Notes under the pieces: generated by a model
What the model was told of the DNA's origin: nothing
The model's database searches: none
The model's input: the letters and a program-made list of their open reading frames with translations, nothing else
Translations under genes and position numbers: made by a program
Assembly (NCBI GenBank): GCA_030770425.1
Contig: JASJFT010000034.1
Coordinates: 124,001 to 188,000 of the forward strand
Source: Darksidea phi
Lineage: Eukaryota > Ascomycota > Dothideomycetes > Pleosporales > Lentitheciaceae
Direction: 5' to 3'
DNA: 64,000 nucleotides
In this document: positions 43,867-53,846 of the stretch, one piece after another
Numbering within the stretch: the stretch's first letter is position 1
Layout: every line of letters begins with the position of its first letter

Positions 43867-46205
43867 ACCGATTCTCAATTCATCCACTGGTTGCGTATAC
43901 ACACATACGTCGTATGTTTTTACCGTACTGGTGAGAAAAAAAAACTTCCTCTCATATAGCCTCCAGCCGTTTCCATATCCACTTAAAAAAGGGGAGTAAG
44001 GTATTGCGAGAAGAGTATATCCCAGCAAGCCCGCAAATCCGAATCCTACAATCTTTAGTCCTTTTATAACATCGACGGTCATACCAACGATGAAAGACAC
44101 AACCAAGACCGCCCATACCATGTAAAAGATCAACCGCAAGGGGCTTGGTTAACGTACAGGGAGCGCCTGGATCGCTCTTAGATTTAGCCACTCTCATCTT
44201 TCTATTGCCTTAATCTGTGACGCGACTCTGTTAAGAAACAGCACGATTATAGTTAACGACCCTATGATGATGATGACGCCACCGAAGTCGTAAAGCAAGA
44301 GATTGAGGTTGACGACGCGTTTTTCCATGCTTAGGATCGAAGCCGACAGCGACAAGGGGAGGAAAATCGTTTGCCAGAACCGTGAGCTGTTTGAGGCTCT
44401 TAGACTCTCGGATGTTGAGAACCTTGTTTTGGCCTTCGAACGTCCGATTCAACCTTTCTATGCATCTCTCGGCGTTACTGCGACGCTGGTGGCAGAGCTT
44501 ACGCAAAACAAATATTCGCTCACTGCCAAAGTCGACGGCATACTTCTCTTCAGGACCATCGCCAACAGTACCCTCCACAGCTGGATAAATACCGAGGAGG
44601 GTGTCAGCGACGGAGTCCATAGCTTCAGCAAGTCCCGGTAACTCTTGCAGGGCTGTCTCACACTGACTCAGACCCTCCACATAGTATTCTACTTTAGGAC
44701 GTGTAGCTTTTGAAAGTCCTAGAATTATTCTCACCTGTGTCCACTCTCGGATGGCGTGGAACCGGCCGAAGCATGATTCCAGCTGAGCTCGAGAAGACAG
44801 GTAAATATTAGAGGCGAAAAAGTCCGGCAGAAGCAATTTGGTAAACTGGACCCTTTTCCCGTTCGCCATGGCCGAAAACCCACCCCCGGATAAGATGCGA
44901 TTGGACACGGTCGGCCGATATTTTGGGTCAAACGGACGGTCATTGGTGTTGACTACTACGATGACAATTTAGTGGTTAGAACAATTCTTGGGTTAAAATT
45001 GACACAGCATACTTACAAGCTTCTTGTTACTTTGATTCTAGCACTTTAGGTTTGAAATGCCGGTATTGGGCTCGGTGACGTCGTCAATTTTTTCAAGCCG
45101 GTTTTGACGGATACCTGGCACCGATAGTCGTTGCTTCCAATCCACTGGTGTGAAATATTCCATATATCTTTCGTGCTTTCGTGGTAATCAAGTAGTCCCA
45201 CTTCATCCATTCCATTGTATTTGTCTTTAATATACCGAAAAATGACTGCATTATTCGACATACGGAAGGAACACTCCCATTGAGTTGGTGCATGGCGATC
45301 GAATACCCGCGCGAAGCCTTCTTCGTGCTCTCGTAGCACCCCTAACTTCGCCGGAACGTCGTCATAGGTGTATATCTGCACGATTAGCTCTGCTTGCTTG
45401 CCATTGAATGGAACATCCATGATTTGCAGCATTAGTTCTGCAGGCGGCTGTGTCCCTCTGGGGCGGGCTGGCCTTCCGGAAGTTACTCGTTCTACAGCTC
45501 GGGCTGAATGCTGAGTTGCTGTTCGGATCGAGGTTTGAGCTGGTTCTTGGAGCGGTGCTTGTGCACTAGGTGAGCTCCGAGGTTCTGTTCGAAGTGATAC
45601 TGGAGCTTGTGGCGGAGATGCTATTTGAGCTAATGCTTGGTGCTGCCCAAGTGTTGGCACTTGGGCCGGACTTTGAGGCGACTCTCGAAATGGTGCTTGT
45701 GCTCGGGCTCTCTCTAGAGATGCTGCTAGATTTGTCACTTGTGGTGCCGCTGCACTGAGTGTTTTAGATGCTTCTTGCGATGCTGCTTGGTACAACCCAG
45801 TCTCATGGTGATGAGCTGGTAATTCCGGAACTGTTACTTGTGCAGGTTTCTCCGGAGCTACTGTTTTAGCTCTTGTATTTATCTCACGTGGTTGAGTAGA
45901 GGCCTCTGCTGTTGACGGCTTCATCGCTAGTGTTTTTGTCGTTGGGTATGGACTGTTGCTTGATATCGTGGATCCGGAGCTAGCGCTCGAGCAGATTTCT
46001 CCGTCATAGTCGTTGGAACTGGCACCTGCACCGTTGAGGGCTCCGGAGCTAGTTTCTCTGTCTCTAATTCCGGTACCGGCACCTAAGCAGGCATGTCCGG
46101 AGCTGTCATTTGTGCAAAATTCTCCGTCCCCACCACTTGAGTGACTGCTCGAGCTGTTGTCTCGTTGGCTTCTGATCGCTCCTTCATGACACCATCCACG
46201 GCCAT
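43852..46205 (-). pseudogene. Dead CorA-like fungal membrane protein gene
   Basis: From the ATG at 46,205 (MAVDGVMKERSEANETTARA) a Pro/Ala/Gln-rich repetitive N-terminus (PELETEKLAPEPSTVQVP; PEKPAQVTVPELPA) runs to ELMLQIMDVPFNGKQAELIV. It is cut by TAG codons near 46,086 and 45,926 where CAG would fit. A middle region (SNRILSGGGFSAMANGKRV to RLNRTFEGQNKVLNIRESKS) follows after a frame change in an A-run and a TAG. The C-terminal membrane part is in other frames: TIFLPLSLSASILSM, then LLLYDFGGVIIIIGSLTIIV, then FYMVWAVLVVSFIVGMTVDV. The FLPLSLSASILSM step is typical of fungal CorA-like/NLR-associated membrane proteins. At least three stops and three frame changes indicate decay, partly RIP-like. 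Confidence 0.65.
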
Positions 46206-46600
46206 GACACTGTCGTCTCTAAGGGGCGCTTTGATCAAAAGAGAAGCTTAAAACATTATATCTGATACAGTTACAAATGCGATGCCACGGCTGTTGAATT
46301 ACACACGAAAGTAGCAGCCTAGTTGCGTGTGAGCTGAGGATATATCCTTGGTGGGGCAAGCGAATACAACTCGATAATTCAACGAAAACACCAGCTTGGC
46401 AACGCAGTTGCACAAGGCTGACCAAAGAATTTTTAGCCCCCCGCTTCTGAGTGTGTTCCAGGGTGTAAAACCAGGCTATTTATACAGGGTAGGGTACGAA
46501 AAAGCTCTCAGAGCTTCATATATCGTCTTTCATGTATCGACGCAGATCAAAACACCTTTCCTTCCTCACTCAAGAAATCTATCTTCCTGATAGCTTCGCC

Positions 46601-47263
46601 CTATTCATGATCATCCACAAAAAGATCTTCAACATCAACACTAAACTCAGCCTCCTTTTCCTGGATGTCCCAAAAACCCAGCATTACCAGGGTCGTACCA
46701 CCCAACGTCATAATTACGCTTCCAGAACCATCCGACCCTTTTGATGGTATGCAAGCGGTATGCCAGAATGACATCATCAACCACGGTATATGATAGCGAA
46801 CTACTCCGTCTAGGCAATGCGCTGGTTTCTGAGTATATGAGCCCTTTTGCAACGCCCAGCCCTGTAATGACGTACACAGGCCCCTTCTTCAAGGCCGCTT
46901 TGACTTCCGGGCTCTCTTTAGTGAGTGCTTTCATATCGGCCGCTGTTAGATTGGGTTCGAAATAGTAAGGCTGGACGCTGTCGAAGGTGTATTCGGTCTT
47001 TGTGACACGTTTGCGAGCTCCGAATACCTTGTGAATTTTGGAGACAAGGCTCTTGTCCATTGGCTCATGGAATTCCCGCTCTAAGTGCTCTGAGCAAATG
47101 GAACGCCTGCAATGCGTTTGGGCACGGGGGCTAGCGTGTAGATGGGATCCTGAGGCATGAACGCGTCCTTCAATACATGACTAAGTTGGATTGGCCCAAC
47201 CAGGCCATAATCGAGGGATGGGACACGAATATAGAACTTCCAATTCTCCTTAGGTTCCAGCAT
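46601..47263 (-). pseudogene. Frame-disrupted gene of an uncharacterised fungal family
   Basis: The ATG at 47,263 opens MLEPKENWKFYIRVPSLDYG. One frame change near 47,085 is needed to pass from VPFA to HLEREFHEP and MDKSLVSKIHKVFGARKR. The core FDSVQPYYFEPNLTAADMKA, KKGPVYVITGLGVAKG and DDVILAYRL belongs to a widespread fungal family of unknown function (pattern TxYF, PVYMVTGLKIARG, FAYRL) often found near incompatibility-type genes. A second change in a T-run near 46,685 switches the end from LGHPGKGG to WDIQEKEAEF and VDDHE with a stop at 46,601. The two changes sit at short runs, so sequencing error is a real alternative to decay. Confidence 0.5.
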
Positions 47264-48127
47264 GCTTGAGAGAAGTGTTCTTCGACGTGCTAGGAAAGAG
47301 GTGGTCGTTCAGAGACGACCAGGCGATAATGGATATGTGCTAAGCCAGTTTCACTGGGCCAGCAAGGCTGAGACGGGGAGTTGTTAACGGGTATACCAAT
47401 GAGAAATTATTGGGCATACCAATAAGCCTACCTAAGCCTATTCGAGGATGGCTCAGCGCTACTCGTAGTGCTAAGTGGATCGGCGTCGCTGTAAGGCCCT
47501 AGGATTAGGGGATAACCAACTAGGAGTTATAATAGCAAGAGTAGCCTTCGAATCAAGCAAGGGTAAGATTGGTATATCGAAGCTATACTAAGAGAGCGCT
47601 ATAAGGATTAAGAGCGAGGGCTCTTTTATACCCGTATCGGCTTTGGCGCGCTAAATAAGCCATCTTAACTAGGTAACCGAGCCTCGAATAAATCGATATG
47701 GTGAAAGAAATAAGGAAATAGTGAAATAAAAGAATTGAATAGGGGATGGACTGTAAGAAGCGGAACCCTGAAGGCGTGTGCCAAGTAGAATACGGATGAA
47801 TATAATAAGGAGCTCTTAGAGTTCCGAGGCGAAAGTTTTATATAGGGGGGCCTAGCGCCCTTCTTCTCGGGGCGTCTGATTTGCGTGAAGGGCGGTTTTC
47901 AAATGGGGAAAGAGGGCAATAAATCACGTGAGCCGCAGAACGTTGAAATTACTCCAATGTTCTTTGTTCAGATGTTTAAAGCTAGCCATTACAGTTTCAC
48001 TGTGGGAAAATAAAGTGTGGTCAGAGGTAATTTGGGTGACTCAAACTGTATACAGAGTATTTATAAAGGCGATTAGCTAGCTACTTCATGATAGCTTCGT
48101 TCATAACCACCACAACTCCGACACGAT
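47264..48127. other. AT-rich gene-free region with RIP-like composition
   Basis: About 0.86 kb with many TAT/ATA/TAG words and no open frames of note. It contains CTATAAGGATTAAG-type text typical of heavily RIP-mutated elements. It presumably holds a mutated transposon remnant plus the promoter of the C2H2 gene (from about 47,900). Confidence 0.4.
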
Positions 48128-50160
48128 ATGGATGCGCATAAAGACTGCCACCGCACCGGGTTTGACAGCATCTTTGACGTTGCGACTCTCTGTCGTACCC
48201 GGCTGCTGGAGTACTGTTGCACACATGTTGAAGACGAATGGGCTAGAGATCGCCTTCTCGACTTCAATATCTGGAATGCCAGAATAGGAGCAACCGCTAA
48301 GAAACACCTGTCACTCGACGTCCGCTTCCAAAAATTCGATGTGGGGAAAAGTGTTGTTATCGGAGCTCTCAGCACGTTGGCCGCCTGGTTAGAGAAATAC
48401 TCAGCCCTTGCAGGTATGACATCCTTGCTTGAGCTGCGCATAATCGAACACTAACGCTCTTAAAGAGGAGGATATTCAGGACCACTCAGCGCCGACTCTT
48501 GGAGTGTCCGCGCAGAGCAAAGCCAATGAACCTGGGTCGAGACCTGCGTCACACACCCTCAACAAAGACGAAGACGAAGACGAAGACGAAGACGAAGACG
48601 AAGACGAAGATCAAGACGAAGATGAAGATGAAGACGAAGACGAAGATCAAGACGAAGATGAAGACGAAGATGAAGATGAAGATGAAGAAGATGAAGATGA
48701 AGACGAAGACGCAGACGCAGAGATCACACTAATGGAAGCCAAAAGCAGGATCGAAAAACAAATCGAGAACCTTTTCGTGTTAAGTCGTTTCATCAGGCGC
48801 GCTGGAACTTTCTCACTCCAGGGCGGAGCCGATTTTACCTTTGAAGCCGACCTTACCTTTGAAGCCGACTCCAATACGCAAGAATATAAAGACTTAAAGA
48901 GCCATCTCGAGTTTCTTCTCCGTATTCCGCTCTTGCTAAAAGCACAAAAACCTTCCAACCCTCTGAGTGCGCCCTCAGATGCGTTCTCCGCTGCGTCGCC
49001 CCACAATGGGTCCGACGTCCCTCCACCACCTGCATTGAGCTCGGAACAGGTGATTCTGGTCCAGGCGGTCCTCAAACGCCGCCATCGAATTCGTGTTGCG
49101 CAAAGGCAAGGAATGAAGTCGAAAGATCTTCGATCGTCGTCACAAGAAATGTCTACCATGCCCAGCGAAACCCTCTCTCCCATATTGGGCGTGTCGGAAA
49201 CGTCTCGCGACAATCCGAAGGATGAGTACTCCGCAGCTGTCTTCGGAAAATATAGTCACTCAACCGTCTCCAAAACTTCACCCTATGCTGCCGGTCAGAC
49301 ACTGGAACAGAAGACCCAACCTCAAAATGAAGGAGTGGTAGTCCCCATCGTCTCCAAGCAGGCGGATTACCCCCCACCACCCTCCATTCCCGATGGCGTC
49401 CAAGACTTCCAGTGTCCATATTGTTGTCTGACGTTCCCGATTGAATTATTACAAGAAACCGGTCTTTGGAGGTAAGCGCCCTTCATCGTATCCGCGAGGC
49501 CAGAGTACTGAAACCAACAGAAAGCACATCTCGGAAGATATCCAGCCGTATACATGCTTCCTACCATCTTGCTCCATGCAGAACGGTGAATTCAACACCC
49601 TCGAACAATGGGCGTCTCATATACGGCGAGGCCATCTATCGAACAAACACTGGATGTGCTTGTTCTGCAGAGATCCTTACGGAAGAGAAGCCTTCTCCGG
49701 AGATCGTTTCGAAAGCGAAGCCTTGCTCTCCGAACACATCAAGAACCTGCACCTTGAGTTCGTTAACGCGGATAATGTATCCACTTTTGCTCAGATGGGT
49801 CTAACCTATGATGAACCGAGAATAACCATCTGCCCAATTTGTTCAATCAGCAAAACTGACTGGGAAAAGATCAAAAAGGAGAATAAATCTCTCCTTACCA
49901 CATTCTTCTTAGATCACATCGGTCAATGCATACGCGACTTTGCTCTTCGATCATTACCCGAGGAGGCTTTCGCGAAACAAGTCGATGATTCTCCCGATAT
50001 CGATCGAAACGCCTCGATTCACACCCCCAGCCCGTGCCCAGCATCATCCGAAGCTCCGGACAATTTAGATTTCTGTGAAGCTGGGGACGATTTAGTTCAG
50101 CAAGCAGAATATAACGAACCTTCCTTACCTTCCTCCGGGGTCAAGAGGAAAAGACTATGA
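48128..50160 (+). CDS. Fungal C2H2-type zinc-finger protein with acidic minisatellite
   Basis: Three exons, 48128-48413, 48466-49471 and 49521-50160, give 643 residues. The N-terminal about 95 residues (LLEYCCTHVEDEWARDRLLDFNIW and SLDVRFQ) match the start of a large fungal family annotated as C2H2 or oxidoreductase-like. A run of about 50 Asp/Glu with a few Gln follows (48,565-48,725). Next is a helical block (LMEAKSRIEKQIENLFVLSR, FIRRAG, RHRIRVAQRQG). Residues about 412-430 read FQCPYCCLTFP. After an intron, YTCFLPSC, WASHIRRGHLSNKHWMCLFC, LSEHIKNLH and ICPIC provide several Cys/His zinc sites. The tail is Ser/Pro-rich and ends GVKRKRL. Relatives often neighbour NACHT/NLR genes. The cellular role is unknown. 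Confidence 0.85.
48549..48725 (+). repeat. Coding minisatellite (GAAGAC/GAAGAT)n
   Basis: About 29 tandem hexamer-like units of GAAGAC or GAAGAT with occasional CAAGAC encode the (Asp-Glu)n stretch of the C2H2 protein. Because the unit is a multiple of three, length change keeps the frame. All three plus-strand frames are open here. Confidence 0.95.
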
Positions 50161-51154
50161 AGAAGTCTGGAATGGTGCCTTGCTCGAGAGTTCTCACCTA
50201 CAGCCTATCTGGGCTAGAAAATAAGTATATATAAGGATTTCTATAGTGGTTTCTAGATAGTGGTAGCTCCTAGGACGTGCGGAAAATAATAGCAGGAATA
50301 GAATGAATTCAGCTTTAGCCGTATATCTAGGGTAAACTTCTTCGGTATAAACCCCTATGCGAGTACACTATAAGATAACCGTAGGTTACTAATGGATATA
50401 ATAGAATAAATCTCCCTTGTATAGGATAGGTGAGGGTAAGTTATTCCTAGCCTTAAAGTTGGAAAATACGCTAGATAGAACCTCTAGCTAATCAGGCCGA
50501 GGAACAGGTACCGAACTTACTTCGCCCTTACTTCGTAATCGAGTAGTATCGAATGAGTAGCAGCCATCGCGTCGTCAAACTCGCGGAATAACCCAAAAAG
50601 GTGACACAAAAAAGCATTTTGTCCCGAATACCTTGAAATGCAAGAAGGTTGTTGGTTGCAGTCATTGCCTATGATTGCCTGAGGCTCACGTCACGACATG
50701 ACTAAGTGGGTAAGCATTACCTCTATTCTGCCTCCTAGCTGTGTTTTTTAACCCGCCTTTTCCAGCTCATTCGGACCTTGCTTGGGCAGTTCCAATATTG
50801 GATGACGGGGTAAGAGGAGTACGAATGACTCCCATCTGTGAGCTTGGCCGTTCATTGGCGAAGCAACAATGCATTTTACGCCTGGGCTTACGGGAGATGA
50901 AAATCACGAAGGAATGGAGGAAATTTCAACAGTAACCAAGTAGCAAATTAACCATAGAGAAGAGGCTTTAATACTTTAGTTAAAGGAAAACCCGTTCTAG
51001 ACTTTACGCATGCAGCAATTGTTTTCTAGTATGATATGTACATCAATGCTTTTTCCCACCTGTAGCCCAATGTTGGTATAAATAATGGGAAATGAAAAGG
51101 GGATCTGCAGTAGGCAGGAGGAGAAGATATTCGCGTCTTAGATTGCGCTCCTAA
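50161..51154. other. AT-rich region containing repeat copy C
   Basis: About 1 kb. The first half is AT-rich with RIP-like text, then comes repeat C (50,551-50,703, minus orientation). A TATAAATA lies near 51,073. No gene is supported apart from the doubtful one starting downstream. Confidence 0.4.
50551..50703 (-). repeat. Dispersed repeat, copy C (inverted relative to A)
   Basis: The reverse complement aligns with 28,735-28,878 at about 90 percent. Shared blocks are CGTGAGCCTCAGGCAAT, GACTGCAACCAACAACC, TTTCAAGGTA and GGGTTATTCCGCG. This copy has a 10-bp local duplication next to the CAGGCAAT block and several C-to-T or G-to-A changes. Copies A and C stand in opposite orientation 21.8 kb apart. 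Confidence 0.75.
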
Positions 51155-51702
51155 GTGGCAACTCTTCCTATCATTGCCGGCGGTGTCACAGCCGAACTCC
51201 GTACAGATACTCTCCTTGAGTCCCAAACTAGATCGGATGTGTGCCCACACTATTATTGGCATGCCGGACGACTGGACACGGGATGGCCTCCTGTCATCAC
51301 ATTTAATGTCTACGTCACAGCCACTCGGACTGTGATTGGGTAAGTAGCTCGGTGGGGGGTCTGATGTGGGTGAGGACGGGGATAGGAGCAAGGGCGCGTA
51401 TATGTCGGATTAATTTAATATCGTGTGAGGTGGTATTCATGCCTTGGAAGCGACTTTTGAGTGTTTTCGGTTTGTAATCGTTCGGAATCGGTAGCTTTAG
51501 GATCTATGATGTGGACGTGTCTTTGAATGTCCTCGTTGATGTTCGAAGCGAGACTTTTTGGACGGATTGTATGCTTGCAACCGGCGGTGTCACAGGAGAG
51601 GTCGGACTGCTGGATGGCTCCAGACTTAAACCTAAATGCGTGTCGCAGCGTCCGATGGTAGCCTACTTCTTACTCCCTAAAGACGCATTGGATCCCCATT
51701 AA
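51155..51702 (+). CDS. Doubtful two-exon hypothetical gene, 5' end unresolved
   Basis: An open frame to 51,339 (LPIIAGGVTAELRTD, WPPVITFNVYVTATRTV) ends in GG-GTAAGT. The next stretch from 51,501 after a TAG acceptor continues in matching phase (YDVDVSLNVLVDV, LATGGVTGEVGLLDG, VAYFLLPKDALDPH) to a stop at 51,700-51,702. No ATG opens the first part. Its frame begins after a stop next to AAG, so an upstream exon would be needed. The 161-nt intron is long for this genome, and the stop overlaps that of the peptide transporter on the other strand by two bases. No family recognised. Confidence 0.25.
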
Positions 51703-53846
51703 TCACCTTCTTTTGTAGGCTGGTCCTGATCCAACTTTCTAAACAGAAAGTAAAAGATAAGACTTGTAACAGCCATTGCGCCTGTGAGGCTAGCGTAAAA
51801 GATGACCATGTTCGGATCGCGAGCAACAGGGGTCAAGCTCATAGCTACGACTGATCCCATACCCGCAATAAGGAGGCTGACTGCTTGCACAACTGTCTTC
51901 ATATGTTTAGGTGCTTGTTCATAGGCGTATTCGATTGCAGTGACCCATGCAAAGATCTCGCTTAGTGAAAGAACTAATGGTTCAATGTTAGCGCAACTGT
52001 CAAAGTTGGGTACATAAAATCCACGTCACTGCTCGCAGATACCATGGTGCTAGACTGGATATGCAACAGTGAAAGTGAACCTGGTAGTGCAAGTGGGTGC
52101 GCATCAGGATAACATACATAAATACACTGGAGCCTGTATCCAGACGTTGACATGATTAGGATCGCGAATAGAGTTACTCGGGCCGCAGGTCTTCGGGTGT
52201 GTGTAACAGGGGCCACTTTTATAGATGAAATGCTGTACAGTCGAGGCGTAGAGCATAGCCAGTGTCATCAAACCGAAACCGATGGCTATCCTCGTGACAG
52301 GTTTGAGGTAGATGCCGCGTTTGTGGAGTAGCGGAAGCAGACCGTGTTGGATGAGAGGAACAAATACTATACAGCCGACCTGTAGGTAACCCAATTAGCA
52401 AGTGTTCCAAATGAGTGGAGCGTGGTAGTACAGGAACATGGTGAGTCATACCTGATTCATCGCCGGAAGCATGTCGTTCGGCGTGCCATGCGTTTGCATC
52501 GAGCCAGCCTGTGATATCAAGTTATTCTGCATCTGGTCGAAACATGTCCAGTAAGCAACGAAAGCTAATCTGTACTGCCAATCAGCAAAAGGATCAGTAC
52601 AGGTTCTGAAGCTAAGTTCGTACAATACCCGGCTTGCCCGCAGTGCTCGACACAGTTCGTTCACCAACTGACTGCTCCATGCCACGGTCTTCTGACGATG
52701 CTTGAGCTGGTACACTGGATCCGTGTGCGACATCCGGAAACCGTTTCGGCAAGCACAAAGTAAGATTTTTGTGGCCTGCGGATAGACATTCGCCTCATGT
52801 GGTAGCCGTGCTGGACGTGATCAGTACGACTGTGTACAAAGACAGGGCTTGAAAACAAGACCTACCATACCATCTTGTTCCTGATAGTAGCAAAAGAGCG
52901 GCGATAACTATGCAACCACCCGTCAATGCAAATGCAGCCGTGAAGCCAAAGAGTTTTTCAAGGGTCACGCTCGCAAAATGGAGCAATGAACCAACATTTC
53001 CAAGCCTTGGGACCGTTAGATGTGTTTCGGTGTTGCTGTGGGAAGTTGGTTACCAAAAGTTTAGATTGTAGATGTACTGAAGAGTGAGGGTTCGATCCAT
53101 TACGACTCGCTCGCCGGTTTTCAACGTTTTGATATGACGAGGCTTCTCGGTGCACTGATCAGCTGAGGTTGTAAGTATGAGAGGCTGCCCACGGTCTGAA
53201 ATATGACTCACCTAGGAAAGAGGGGATGTTCGCTTGGAAGCCGCCGCCACCAAGTGCAATGCAAGCCATAGCGATTATGAGTCCGGGGAGACCCCATTCC
53301 TTTGCAAGAAAGGAGGGGATCGAACTGATCGTTAGCGCGATACAGCCGATTGCATACAGGCTAGCGGGAATTAGTATTAATTTTTCTGTCCAGCCGACAC
53401 AGACAAGGAAACTAACAAGAGGCTCAGAATGAGTGTCTTGTACCGTCCTAGATAGCTATCTGAGAGGACCGAGAAGCCGAGCGGAGCCACGTAATAGCCA
53501 ATGAAGAAGGCACAATAAATCCTCGTTGCGATTGCTTGCCCCAGATCTAGCGCACCAGGTGTGTCTTGGTGAGTACTCGCGGGCGGGTTTTGCATGTAGT
53601 TTTCTACACGACGTGAAGTTAGTATGAGTTTTCTCCAGACTGAATGGAGGTAGACTTACGCCATGGTGCCGTGATTCCCCAGAATGTAGCACGTTCCCAA
53701 AAGCTGATGAATGCGACTGCCCAAAGCCGCCAAGGTACATCATCCCTTACGCGCCGTAAGCCCTTGAAGGCCTCTTCAGTCTCCGTCGATGTGCTGGAGA
53801 CATTGCTCTGCTGGTGGCAATGGTTCGTTCCCTTAGTACCATCCAT
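51699..53846 (-). CDS. ptr2-like: POT/PTR2 proton-coupled peptide transporter
   Basis: Nine exons on the minus strand: 53660-53846, 53417-53603, 53212-53360, 53054-53162, 52866-53005, 52629-52810, 52452-52574, 52118-52379 and 51699-51973, with every phase consistent, giving 537 residues. It imports di- and tripeptides with protons at the plasma membrane. Family marks are FWERATFWGITAPW in TM1, the POT motif LSDSYLGRYKTL, LKTGERVVMDRTLTLQYIYN, the PTR2 signature region FWLGNVGSL, DPVYQLKHRQKTVAW in the central loop, QNNLISQAGSMQTHG with PNDMLPAMNQ, and LSEIFAWVTAIEYAYEQAPK. Intron 8 is 144 nt and the others are 48-72 nt. The third-TM ExxER-type Glu pair is only partly visible. Gene boundaries are well constrained. 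Confidence 0.9.

Noticed and set aside
48647..49213. A minus-strand serine-rich frame of 188 codons
   Set aside because: It is the antisense shadow of the GAAGAC minisatellite and flanking exon of the C2H2 gene.
28618..51154. A Starship or other giant element with a captain recombinase
   Set aside because: No DUF3435/tyrosine recombinase, transposase or reverse transcriptase frame was found. Only the inverted repeat copies suggest mobility, so the idea is kept as a finding and not as a feature.
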